The translations under genes were made by a program, and so were the position numbers. Below, in pieces: positions 8,831 to 17,210 of a stretch of 64,000 bases of DNA. Numbering within the stretch: the first letter of the stretch is position 1; each line of letters begins with the position of its first letter. The notes below the pieces were generated by a model. That model saw only the letters and a list, made by a program, of their open reading frames with translations, ran no database searches and was not told the DNA's origin. This stretch comes from Anaerolineae bacterium (GTDB lineage Bacteria > Chloroflexota > Anaerolineae > Aggregatilineales > J027), in contig WBUL01000003.1 of assembly GCA_008933735.1 (NCBI GenBank), forward strand, positions 124,001-188,000. Direction: 5' to 3'.

Positions 8831-9670
8831 TTAGTCCTTGATCTCAAGTAATTTCAGCAAATCACGACGCTGGTCGGGTGTCAAGCCTGGGGCAAGTCCA
8901 ACCGTGCCGCGTCCTAATTCGCGGTAAAGCGTTTCTTCCAGCCTTCCGCTCAAGGCCACCAGGTGCTTTTGAACGGTCGCCGTGTCTCCTCGCGCAATGG
9001 GGCCCGTCAGGGCTTGCTCCGGTGAAACCTCACGAAGATTATCCAGGTTGCCCTGCATCAGGGTAACCAATGCTTCCCGCGCGAGCGCGGGCGGCACTCC
9101 GGTCTCAGTCATCAGCCGCCAACTAACATCAAACAGCGTAACCAGATAGTTGCTCGCCATCACAGCCGCCGTGTGATAGAGCGCTTTTTTCCCCTCATGA
9201 AGCACCACCGGATTGCCGCCTAGCGCACCTGCCATTTCCACCAGGGCCTTCCGCAGCCACTCCTGTGAAGCCTCAATCCCAACCAACATGCCTTCCGCCC
9301 CCTTTAGACGGGTGCCTTCCCGGAAAGGGAACAGGGGATGAAACGAACCGATTTCCACCGTATGTAACATTTTGAGGGCTTGCAGATCATGCACACCGGA
9401 AAGATGTACCACCGCGCGGGTCAACTGAAGATCGCTGAGCACAAGTTGGGCCGCAACCTCGGCGATAACATCGTCCGGCACCGCCAGAAATACAATATCT
9501 GCCTGAGGGTAAGTTTCCACTGCCGTTGCCCCCACCTGGCCAGCCAGACGAACCGCTGAGTCATGACGAAGTGAAAACACTCCGGTTACAACGTAGTGCA
9601 GCTCGTGCAGGCGTATTGCCAGCGCAGAGGCCACTCGCCCTGCACCAATAAAAGCAAGGGTCGGTTTCAT
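8831..9670 (-). CDS. Rossmann-fold/DUF2520 protein, candidate ketopantoate reductase
   Basis: With the ATG at 9670 the product has 279 residues and begins with a classic dinucleotide-binding turn, FIGAGRVASAL (residues 7-17). A longer frame reaches back to 9808 but would place about 46 unrelated residues before the Rossmann fold and run into the upstream gene, so I rejected it. The second half (FHPLFPFR, HTAAVMASNYLVTLF, GPIARGD) matches the helical DUF2520 domain, which resembles the C-terminal domain of ketopantoate reductase-type enzymes. It is directly upstream of panB and panC, and no recognisable panE is in the window. I recall that PanG, a second type of ketopantoate reductase described in Francisella, has relatives beside pan genes; I could not verify that they are this family. 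The function is therefore an inference from context. Confidence 0.85.
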   Translation of the reverse strand: MKPTLAFIGAGRVASALAIRLHELHYVVTGVFSLRHDSAVRLAGQVGATAVETYPQADIVFLAVPDDVIAEVAAQLVLSDLQLTRAVVHLSGVHDLQALKMLHTVEIGSFHPLFPFREGTRLKGAEGMLVGIEASQEWLRKALVEMAGALGGNPVVLHEGKKALYHTAAVMASNYLVTLFDVSWRLMTETGVPPALAREALVTLMQGNLDNLREVSPEQALTGPIARGDTATVQKHLVALSGRLEETLYRELGRGTVGLAPGLTPDQRRDLLKLLEIKD

Positions 9671-9677
9671 GGGGGAA

Positions 9678-10850
9678 TTATAACGGGCAATCCCTATGCT
9701 GCGAAATATATTCCGCGACCGCTTCGCCAGCCAACCAGTGACCGCGTTCGCTCCAATGAGAATCATAGGGGTAATAGGCTGGTTCGCCCGTAAAAACGGA
9801 TTCCTCAAACACAGGCGTTAAATCAATGAACTGGAGGCCAGCCCTGAGCACAGCCTCCCGAATGACATTCCGCTGATTATCCAGACGGTCGATGAGCACG
9901 TCATTGTTTTGGGGCGTGAGCGGCCCAAACGACAGCCATCCCGCTTCATCAAGCCCCAGTTCCAGCCCGTTTTCCAGCACGTAGCGCCGGTTCCCTGCCG
10001 GATCACTGTAGGGGAAATAGATATGCTCTTTGCTCGGCATGTATACGAGAGCAACACAGGCGTCTCCCGCCGCATTTTTGATTTCATCCAGGGCGCTGCG
10101 AAATTCCTCAAGATTCCGTGACAGCCGAAAAACATCCTCTGTGCCGTTAAGCCACCAGAGATAATCGCTGACATAGGCCAGCTCGTAAGTTTGTCCCTCG
10201 ATAAAATGCCGCAAGGGGTAAAGATACCGATCTTCCGGGTTGCGAACAGGCTCAGAAGGACGATCTTCCTCTATAATATCCCGCGTCAGGTCAAGCAGAA
10301 TCGCGCCGTCACTCTGCATTCGCTCAAAAGAGGAGTGGATATTACTCAGGTCATTCCCCTCAAAATAGCCGATCAGCACCCAATCCGCATCATCGTGTCC
10401 ATAATCCTTCATGATGCGTGCTTCATCCAGCGTACCTAATCCCCGCCATCCCAGATTCCGCACGGGGATATTCAGTGATTCAGCCAGCACATCTACCCAG
10501 GGAACCTGCCCTCCCTCCGTGAATGAATCGCCCAGGGCGATAATCGGATAGTGGTCAGCCGTCATCCGGGGCAGGCGAAAACCCGCCTCATCATAACGCA
10601 GGATAAAGTCTTCCAGCACACGGTTTTCTTCAGGTGGGCGTACCATGCCCGGCGGATTGTAAAAGGTGTCACCCATGTAATCGGTAAAAACAAACCGTAG
10701 TTCTTTGTTCGGGGTACGCTGGTCAAGCGGGTCTTTCCGCAAACCTGATGGCAGTAAATCCGGAAATAGCTGAATGACCACCCCAAAAGTTACCAGGGCA
10801 CACAGGAATCCGCCGATCATCAGCAGCAGACGGGGAAGCAGTCGTTTCAT
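9678..10850 (-). CDS. Membrane-anchored SGNH-hydrolase-like protein
   Basis: The 390-residue protein begins with MKRLLPRLLL and one hydrophobic helix (about residues 5-30), probably an uncleaved anchor, leaving the rest outside the cytoplasm. The SGNH catalytic pattern is visible: Ser109 in GDSFTEGG (107-114), EGND (164-167), and the closing pair in YDSHWSERGH with Asp363 and His365. The DSHW form recalls AlgX/AlgJ-type and DHHW proteins that act on acetyl groups of exported polysaccharides, but other ester substrates are possible. It is the first gene of the pan unit, 7 nt upstream of the DUF2520 gene. That placement has no obvious metabolic link and may only reflect shared transcription. 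Confidence 0.8.
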   Translation of the reverse strand: MKRLLPRLLLMIGGFLCALVTFGVVIQLFPDLLPSGLRKDPLDQRTPNKELRFVFTDYMGDTFYNPPGMVRPPEENRVLEDFILRYDEAGFRLPRMTADHYPIIALGDSFTEGGQVPWVDVLAESLNIPVRNLGWRGLGTLDEARIMKDYGHDDADWVLIGYFEGNDLSNIHSSFERMQSDGAILLDLTRDIIEEDRPSEPVRNPEDRYLYPLRHFIEGQTYELAYVSDYLWWLNGTEDVFRLSRNLEEFRSALDEIKNAAGDACVALVYMPSKEHIYFPYSDPAGNRRYVLENGLELGLDEAGWLSFGPLTPQNNDVLIDRLDNQRNVIREAVLRAGLQFIDLTPVFEESVFTGEPAYYPYDSHWSERGHWLAGEAVAEYISQHRDCPL

Positions 10851-10938
10851 AGCAGCCTAGCATACCATTGCCCGTCCGGATATTTAAAGGTCGGCTTATC
10901 AATGGCACAATAGAATCTTCACAGAGGGAAAACCCGCC

Positions 10939-12129
10939 TTGCAAAAGAATAACAACCATCTCGTCCGGACAATCTCCGCGCTGGCGGCAGCACGTTTGTT
11001 TAATAACATGTCTCGCCGATTCGCCTATCCATTTATTCCTGCTATCGGGCGAGCATTAGGCGTCTCAACAGGCAGCATCCAAGGTGCGATGGCAACACAG
11101 GCCGGAGTTGGAATCATCAGCCCGATTTTTGGCCCTCTGTCCGAACTCTACGGACGCAAGCGCGTGCTGCTGCTCGCAATGGCATTGATGGGCTTGGGAG
11201 CAGTTCCTGGGATTGTGGCCCCTACCTACGGCGTTTTTTACGTGGTCATGATCCTCTTTGGCCTCTCAAAGATCATTTTTGACCCGGCTATGCAGGCGTA
11301 CATCGGCGATCTGGTGCCCTACCACTACCGGGGACGAGCGATTGGCAGCACCGAGCTGGCCTGGGCAGGTTCCTTGATTGTCGCCGCTCCATTAACCGGT
11401 TTCCTGCTAGACAAGATGGGACTCTCGGCGGTTTTTGTAATGCTGTTCATCGCCAGCACCGCCGGGTTTGGCTTGATCTGGTACTATGTGCCATCCGATA
11501 AGCCGGACAAAACAGCACAGGTTCCCAACTTCTTCGAAGGACTGAAAATCGTCAGGAACAGCCCTGTCGCAACCGCCGCCCTGATTTATACCCTGTTGTT
11601 TATCACCGCGAACGAACTGGTTACGATTTCCTTTGCCAGATGGATGGAAACCACCTTTGATCTGAAGCTCACCGCATTGGGAACCTCGGCGGTCGTGATC
11701 GCGCTGGCAGAAGTCACAGGTGAATTCATGGTGATCGGTCTGGCGGATCGGCTTGGCAAAAAGCGGCTAACCCTGTTCGGGGTGCTGGGGGCGGCTCTGA
11801 TGTACCTTACGCTGACACGGCTTTCCAGCCTGACCGCCGCCCTAGTGGGTCTGTTCCTCGTCTATCTGTTTGTGGAAACCGCGATTGTTTCCTCTATTCC
11901 GCTGTTCACAGAAATTTTACCCAGCGCCCGCGCCGTCATGATGAGCGCCAGCGTTGCCGGACATTCCATTGCACGCTTCACAGGTGGGTTGATGGGGATA
12001 CAAATTTACAACTGGGGTAATTTTGATGCCATCGGTGCGGTCGCAGCAGCCCTTTGCCTGACGGCCCTCATTGTCATGTGGGGTTCTATCCATGAGAATC
12101 ATTCATCAAGTACAATCGGTGCCACCTGA
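10939..12129 (+). CDS. Major facilitator superfamily transporter
   Basis: The 396-residue product is strongly hydrophobic throughout, with about twelve candidate membrane helices. It has the MFS A-like loop LSELYGRKRVLLLAMALMG between helices 2 and 3 and a second copy around LADRLGKKRLTLFGVLG in the C-terminal half, so both six-helix halves are complete. Family members export drugs or metabolites using the proton gradient; the cargo is not predictable. The start is TTG, supported by GAGGG about 10 nt upstream; the next in-frame ATG (codon 25) would cut off the N-terminal segment before the first helix. The gene is divergent from the SGNH gene, and its last 31 nt overlap the end of the convergent yigZ-like gene. 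Confidence 0.9.
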   Translation: MQKNNNHLVRTISALAAARLFNNMSRRFAYPFIPAIGRALGVSTGSIQGAMATQAGVGIISPIFGPLSELYGRKRVLLLAMALMGLGAVPGIVAPTYGVFYVVMILFGLSKIIFDPAMQAYIGDLVPYHYRGRAIGSTELAWAGSLIVAAPLTGFLLDKMGLSAVFVMLFIASTAGFGLIWYYVPSDKPDKTAQVPNFFEGLKIVRNSPVATAALIYTLLFITANELVTISFARWMETTFDLKLTALGTSAVVIALAEVTGEFMVIGLADRLGKKRLTLFGVLGAALMYLTLTRLSSLTAALVGLFLVYLFVETAIVSSIPLFTEILPSARAVMMSASVAGHSIARFTGGLMGIQIYNWGNFDAIGAVAAALCLTALIVMWGSIHENHSSSTIGAT

Positions 12130-12710
12130 CCTGCCGAGAGTTCTCGGATTTCATCTGTGAAGGGCGGAATATTTTCCTGCGGGAGGTAGGCGTAGACGGT
12201 CACGTCCCCCGCGAATTCCTCGCCATCCAGCATCCCATCATAAACTTCCAATAAACGTTTGAAGCGCTCGTAAAGCGTGTAGGGCATCGTCACACCCACC
12301 AGTTTACGCACAACCTTTTCTTCGATGGGCAGCGCTGTAACCGCTTCTTTGGCAGCATTGGTATACGCATAAACCAGGCCGCCTGTGCCTAATTTGGTCC
12401 CACCGAAGTAGCGGGTAATGACCAGCACCACATCTCCGATCCCGGAACCGCGCAGGACAGCCAGGGCAGGCGGCCCGGATGTTCCAGAAGGTTCGCCGTC
12501 GTCACTCATCCCTTCAGTCACACTGGAACCATAACCCACCCGAAATGCGTACACATGATGAGTCGCATCCGGCATTTCGTCACGAACGGATTGAATAAAA
12601 GCGCGTGCCGTCTCGACCGTTTCCGCCCGTCCGATAGTAGAAATAAAGCGGGAGTTGGACACATGATATTCGATCCGGGCCGTTTCTCTTGGGACAGGAT
12701 AGCGACTCAT
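12099..12710 (-). CDS. yigZ: YigZ/IMPACT-family protein
   Basis: The 203-residue protein matches the UPF0029/IMPACT family across its length. Recognisable parts are the N-terminal EYHVSNSRFISTI, PDATHHVYAFRVG (about 54-66) and SDDGEPSGTSGPPAL (about 74-88), followed by YFGGTKLGTGGLV. The C-terminal ferredoxin-like domain begins near residue 130. Bacterial YigZ proteins have no firmly settled role; the eukaryotic relative regulates the Gcn2 kinase. The ATG overlaps the recJ stop by 4 nt, so it is the last gene of the trpS-to-yigZ run. Its end overlaps the convergent MFS gene by 31 nt. Confidence 0.93.
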   Translation of the reverse strand: MSRYPVPRETARIEYHVSNSRFISTIGRAETVETARAFIQSVRDEMPDATHHVYAFRVGYGSSVTEGMSDDGEPSGTSGPPALAVLRGSGIGDVVLVITRYFGGTKLGTGGLVYAYTNAAKEAVTALPIEEKVVRKLVGVTMPYTLYERFKRLLEVYDGMLDGEEFAGDVTVYAYLPQENIPPFTDEIRELSAGQVAPIVLDE

Positions 12711-14974
12711 TCCAGCAAATTTCCTGTTGGAGCACGACGGAAGTATCGGCGATAGGCAGCCGTTTCCTCAATAGCCTGCTGAAGTTTCGGTGAGATTTTC
12801 ACGCTGCCAATTGGATGAACGGCCCTGATCTGCGCTGATGAACGGGTAAGCCAATCTATTTCGACAAAGTCGGCAAGGTTTTCCAGCGCCAGGCGTATCG
12901 TTTCTTCAGGCTGCGCCAAGCGTTCGGCAATCTGCCGGATGTCGATACGACCCTCCATCTTTTCAAGGGCAGCCTTCAGCAGTGCCACCAGCGCTGATAG
13001 CAGTTCATCGGGGTTATTGAGGGCGGGCATTTCGGCAAATAGATAAACGCGGCTTGGCCTGACACGCTTCAGGGCTGATTGCAGTATTTTTAAATGAGAT
13101 GGGGCAGTGTAAATAAGCAGGGCCTCAGCAGGGGTAAGCTCGGAAAATGGCAGGCCGGGCGAGTCGTGGCGCGGATACCCCTCCGCCCAGATAACCAACG
13201 AAGGCTCGTTTACTTTCATGGCAGGCAGATCCAGCGACTCGCGGCAGTCAATGAGCTCGATCTGAGACAGCGGTTTGACTTCCGGGGGACGAGTCTGTAC
13301 CCAGTCCACAAACGTGATTTGCAGCTCGTACTGACCTTCCTGGATCACAGGTGCGATCTGATACGCCAGTTCGAATGTGCCTTCCGGCAGTGGTTGTTCA
13401 CTGCTGTTCCACCACAGCACGGAGGTATTTTCGCCCCCAGACTCGCGTACTGTTAACCGCCGATGCTGGTCATCCCGTCCGATTTTAGCGCTTCGGACCA
13501 ACTGCACCTCCTGTGCCAGGAACACTGGTCGGAGATTGCCGACCCCAAATGGAGCAAGTTTTTCAAGATTTCGGGCAGCATCGAGTGTGACTTCAGAAAG
13601 GGACAGAATCCCCTCAATTTCTATCTCGCGCGGCGAGATCTGCTGGCTGGACAGGGCATTCGAAAAGCGGCGCCGGAAGGCAGGGATGTTTTCGACCAGA
13701 ATGGACATACCCGCCGCCTGTTCATGCCCGCCGAAGGTAATCAGCAGGTCAGAAACAGCATCCAGCGCTGACAGCACATTAAAACCGCCAAACGCACGTA
13801 CTGAACCGGAGGCAGTTTCGTTAGCCCCAGAAACAAGCAGCACCACCGGACGTTCATATTCTTCAGCGAGCTGATTCGCCGCCGCGCTGATAACCCCGGC
13901 CTCCCAGTGCGGATTTTCCAACACCAGCGCTGACCAGTTGAGCAGTGTTGTGTCCTTTTGAATCTGTTCCTGTACCGCCTGACGGATCTGGCGCGTGAGC
14001 AGCCGCCGTTTCTGATTTAAGGCGTCCGCCTGAGCTGCCAGTATTCTCGCTTCGCCAGCATTTCGCGTGGTTAGCAGTTTGAACCCATTATCGGCATGGC
14101 TCAATCGCCCAAACGAATTAAGCCGAGGTACAAAATCAAAACCGATTTCGTTTTCTGTAACATAAGATAACGGGTGATCAGAGATTTCCGCCAGCGCGAT
14201 CAGGGCAGGGCGATTGGAAACTCGCAGCGCTTTCAGACTTTGCTGCACTAAATAGCGTGTATCGGCCAGCAAAGGGACGACATCCGCCACCATCCCCAGC
14301 GCGATCAGATCCGAAAAGAGATTGAGTTCACGGGATTTCCCCAGCTTTTCGTAGACATGCTGCACCAGCAAAAACGCGACACCCACACCGGAAAGGTGCT
14401 CAAGGGGATGAGGCGTTAGCAAACGTTTTGGATTGACCAGCGCATGAACCGGCGGCAGGGAAGGCGGCAGTTGGTGATGGTCTGTGACGAGAAAGTCAAT
14501 GTGGCTGTCTCGTACAAAATTGGCAGCAGCGTGGGCGGATGTGCCTGTATCACAGGACAGAAGGACGGCTGGTTTTACCGACTGGCAAATCTCTCGCAGC
14601 GTCTCTACATGAATCCCATGCCTTTCGGGGATATGATAATACACCTCCATCCCGGCAGCGTTTAACGCTTCGAAGACCACTGCCGTCGCAGTCAGCCCGT
14701 CGGTGTCAATATCTCCCCAGAGCAAAATGCGCTCATTCTTACGGTAGGCATCCACGATTCTTTCGGCAGCATGTTCCAGATCCGGCAGTGATTCTGGCAG
14801 CGCAGGATGATAATAATCAGGACTCAGGAACGACCGGGCCGATGCTTCCGTAGAATAGCCGCGCCGCGCCAGAATAGCGGCGGTCAGATCGAGAAGCCCA
14901 AACTCGTTAACAACAGAGGCTAATTTCGAGGGATACTGCCAGGCGCTTTGCAGAATTTTCCACTTATGTTGCAC
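12707..14974 (-). CDS. recJ: Single-stranded-DNA exonuclease RecJ-like (DHH family)
   Basis: RecJ degrades single-stranded DNA 5' to 3' and resects ends in repair and recombination. The 755-residue protein is longer than the usual 550-600. DHH motifs are GDIDTDG (87-93), CDTG (141-144) and TDHHQ (164-168), followed by LVNPK and HLSGVGVAF; a DHHA1 region (around VVLLVSG and GGHEQAAG) and an OB-like region come next. The acidic residues of motif I are kept, although most RecJ proteins read GDYDxDG. The last 180 residues are an extension ending in a winged-helix-like part (IRQIAERLAQPEETIRLAL). The start is GTG at 14974, 11 nt inside the end of the UvrD-like gene, so expression is probably coupled to the helicase. 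Confidence 0.92.
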   Translation of the reverse strand: MQHKWKILQSAWQYPSKLASVVNEFGLLDLTAAILARRGYSTEASARSFLSPDYYHPALPESLPDLEHAAERIVDAYRKNERILLWGDIDTDGLTATAVVFEALNAAGMEVYYHIPERHGIHVETLREICQSVKPAVLLSCDTGTSAHAAANFVRDSHIDFLVTDHHQLPPSLPPVHALVNPKRLLTPHPLEHLSGVGVAFLLVQHVYEKLGKSRELNLFSDLIALGMVADVVPLLADTRYLVQQSLKALRVSNRPALIALAEISDHPLSYVTENEIGFDFVPRLNSFGRLSHADNGFKLLTTRNAGEARILAAQADALNQKRRLLTRQIRQAVQEQIQKDTTLLNWSALVLENPHWEAGVISAAANQLAEEYERPVVLLVSGANETASGSVRAFGGFNVLSALDAVSDLLITFGGHEQAAGMSILVENIPAFRRRFSNALSSQQISPREIEIEGILSLSEVTLDAARNLEKLAPFGVGNLRPVFLAQEVQLVRSAKIGRDDQHRRLTVRESGGENTSVLWWNSSEQPLPEGTFELAYQIAPVIQEGQYELQITFVDWVQTRPPEVKPLSQIELIDCRESLDLPAMKVNEPSLVIWAEGYPRHDSPGLPFSELTPAEALLIYTAPSHLKILQSALKRVRPSRVYLFAEMPALNNPDELLSALVALLKAALEKMEGRIDIRQIAERLAQPEETIRLALENLADFVEIDWLTRSSAQIRAVHPIGSVKISPKLQQAIEETAAYRRYFRRAPTGNLLE

Positions 14975-17210
14975 CTTTTAGCCATTCCTGTAAATATAAT
15001 GTGGGATTTGCCAGATGATTAATGATACCCCGATCCCAGTAACGCCCCATGTTCCATGTGATGATGAGTTCTTTCCGCGCTCTGGTGATTGCAACATAGA
15101 GAAGGCGCAGCCGCTCTTCGGCATACTCCTCACGCAGCACCTGCGAAGCCCGACCTTCAGGCAGTTTATTTTCCGAGAACGCCATGCTTAATACTTCCGC
15201 CTCCAGATTCAAGTGATCACGGACAAACCAGCGTTCACCCACATAGGTATCTTCGGGCTGCAAGGATGGAAAGCCATAATTGTTAACCGCCATCAAATAT
15301 ACCCTGTCCCATTCCAGCCCTTTCGCGGCGTGCATGGTGGCAACGGTCACAACGCCGGGCGTCGGCTCAAATCCTTCAGTCGCGTCGTCAAAGCCGATAA
15401 ATTTACGCTGATTTTCGGTAATCGACCGCAGTTCTTCGGCAAAATCCTTCAACCGCCAGCCCGGATTATTTGCCGCCATCGATCTCAGCAGCACCGCAAT
15501 TTTGTAGGACAGTGCAATGTCCGGTGGGCGCGTGAAAATATCCTGTGAAACTGTTAAGATAAGCTGATCGATAGGCAGTGCAAGCGCTTCCAACCACCGC
15601 CTCACATAGCCAATGAACTCGCTGATATTCTGGACAATGGCGGGTTCGCCGGGCAGAGACAGCGCGTCGGCAAGATCAAATTCCTCGGCGGGCCAGATCA
15701 GGTTTTCCAGGTACCGCTGGCGGGAAATCACCTGAACGGGGACTGCCAGGTCAAATTCAGCATCCGGCCCCATCGTCAGCGGCCACCAGACCTCCCGATA
15801 CAGCCGGGCCAGCACCCCCGCATCATTAGGCGCTGCAAGATACAACAGCACGGATCGCAAATAGGAGGCCGCCGTCCGCGCTTCGGTCGTACTGCGAAGC
15901 AGTTCTTCATAAGGAATGCCTTCGCGCCGAAGTTCTTCTACCAGTTTGAACCCGCGATTATTCTCCGGCACCAGAACGGCAACCGTTTTATCTTTGTTGT
16001 CCGGCAGCCAGCGAGCCAGATTTCGTACCACCATTTCAATCTCTTGCTGTGGAGTCACGTTCTGGCCTGGTTGATGGTGTATGTGAATGGTCGTTTCCTG
16101 ATCGAGCGGATTTGGCTGTGGATCATCTGGTTCGGCGGGCAAAATGTCCTGTTCGTAAAAGGCATCACGGAGCTCAAGTGAGGGATGATTATTCACTGCC
16201 CAGCGAACCAGCTCATTTGCCATGTTGATGATAGGCTGCCCGGAACGCCCGGAATTAGGCAGTGGACGGCTCAACACATGTTTGTCTTCCAGAAAGCGTA
16301 CCAGGTAATGTGGGCTGGCCGTCGTAAACGTGGTATTAATGGCCTGATTCGGGTCACCCACACGCACCCAGTTTTGGCTTCCGGTCAGCAGGCGCAGCAT
16401 ATCTTCCTGTAAGCGGCTGCTGTCCTGGGCTTCGTCTTCCAGAATATAAGGCCAGCGCTCCTGCAACCGCGCCAGATACTGCGGATCGAGCTGGAGACCT
16501 TCGATTGCCAGTCGGACTAAATCATCAAAATCGACCGCACCGCGAAATGCCAGACTGCGTTGATAATCGATATAGACATCAATTGCAAAACGAACCAGAT
16601 TGTATTCCGGCCCTGCGTCTTCAAACTTTTCCTGCAAATCAATGGGTTGAAGCAGATGATCCTTCGCGTGTTTGATGAACCGCTCACAGATTTGGACAAG
16701 ATATTCGGGAAAATCACGCCGCTCAACACGCTGACGCTGAGCGGGCTGTAGCGTATTCGAGAGATAGTCATCCATCAGCGAGGACCACGCGGGTAAGTGC
16801 GAATGCACAATGTCCCGTACAATCGCAGCCGCGATCCGTTCATCGACAATCTGGAAATCCTCCGCCAGCCCGACGAGGCCGGGGCGTTCACGGACAATAT
16901 CATGCGCCAGCCCGTGCAGGGTGCGTACCCGGTAGCCTACGTAGGGCAGCAGTCGCCGTTCGCGCTGGAGAATCTCGGCAATTTTGCTCTTAAAACTGTT
17001 CACCGCAGCGTTGGCAAAGGTCACAATCAGGACTTCGCGTTCATAAGGCACATATTCCCGCGCCAGCTCCTGCACCAGCCGCGCCGCCAGATATGACAGC
17101 GTAAAGGTTTTTCCACTGCCCGGTACAGCGGAAATACCCATCAGTCCGCCGCTGTATTCTTCAATGATCCTGCGCTGCGCTTCACGAAATCGAATCGGCG
17201 GCATTTCCAT
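14964..17210 (-). CDS. UvrD/Rep-like superfamily 1A DNA helicase
   Basis: The 748-residue protein carries a full SF1A helicase set: Walker A AVPGSGKTFTL (28-38), the Walker B motif LEDEAQDSS (near 252-260), motif III-like VRVGDPNQAI, motif V TMHAAKGLEWDRV (near 620) and motif VI YVAITRARKEL (near 700). It should move along single-stranded DNA in the 3' to 5' direction. It ends soon after motif VI with no AddA/RecB-type nuclease domain. It begins 29 nt inside the AddB-like gene and ends inside recJ, which strongly suggests one functional unit of end processing. A RecJ partner could supply the nuclease activity. Canonical uvrD or pcrA is another reading, but the neighbours favour a specialised role. 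Confidence 0.9.
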   Translation of the reverse strand: MEMPPIRFREAQRRIIEEYSGGLMGISAVPGSGKTFTLSYLAARLVQELAREYVPYEREVLIVTFANAAVNSFKSKIAEILQRERRLLPYVGYRVRTLHGLAHDIVRERPGLVGLAEDFQIVDERIAAAIVRDIVHSHLPAWSSLMDDYLSNTLQPAQRQRVERRDFPEYLVQICERFIKHAKDHLLQPIDLQEKFEDAGPEYNLVRFAIDVYIDYQRSLAFRGAVDFDDLVRLAIEGLQLDPQYLARLQERWPYILEDEAQDSSRLQEDMLRLLTGSQNWVRVGDPNQAINTTFTTASPHYLVRFLEDKHVLSRPLPNSGRSGQPIINMANELVRWAVNNHPSLELRDAFYEQDILPAEPDDPQPNPLDQETTIHIHHQPGQNVTPQQEIEMVVRNLARWLPDNKDKTVAVLVPENNRGFKLVEELRREGIPYEELLRSTTEARTAASYLRSVLLYLAAPNDAGVLARLYREVWWPLTMGPDAEFDLAVPVQVISRQRYLENLIWPAEEFDLADALSLPGEPAIVQNISEFIGYVRRWLEALALPIDQLILTVSQDIFTRPPDIALSYKIAVLLRSMAANNPGWRLKDFAEELRSITENQRKFIGFDDATEGFEPTPGVVTVATMHAAKGLEWDRVYLMAVNNYGFPSLQPEDTYVGERWFVRDHLNLEAEVLSMAFSENKLPEGRASQVLREEYAEERLRLLYVAITRARKELIITWNMGRYWDRGIINHLANPTLYLQEWLKGAT

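Noticed and set aside
9671-9808. N-terminal extension of the DUF2520 protein
   Set aside because: The extra residues precede the Rossmann turn, do not resemble the family and overlap the SGNH gene; ATG 9670 fits better.
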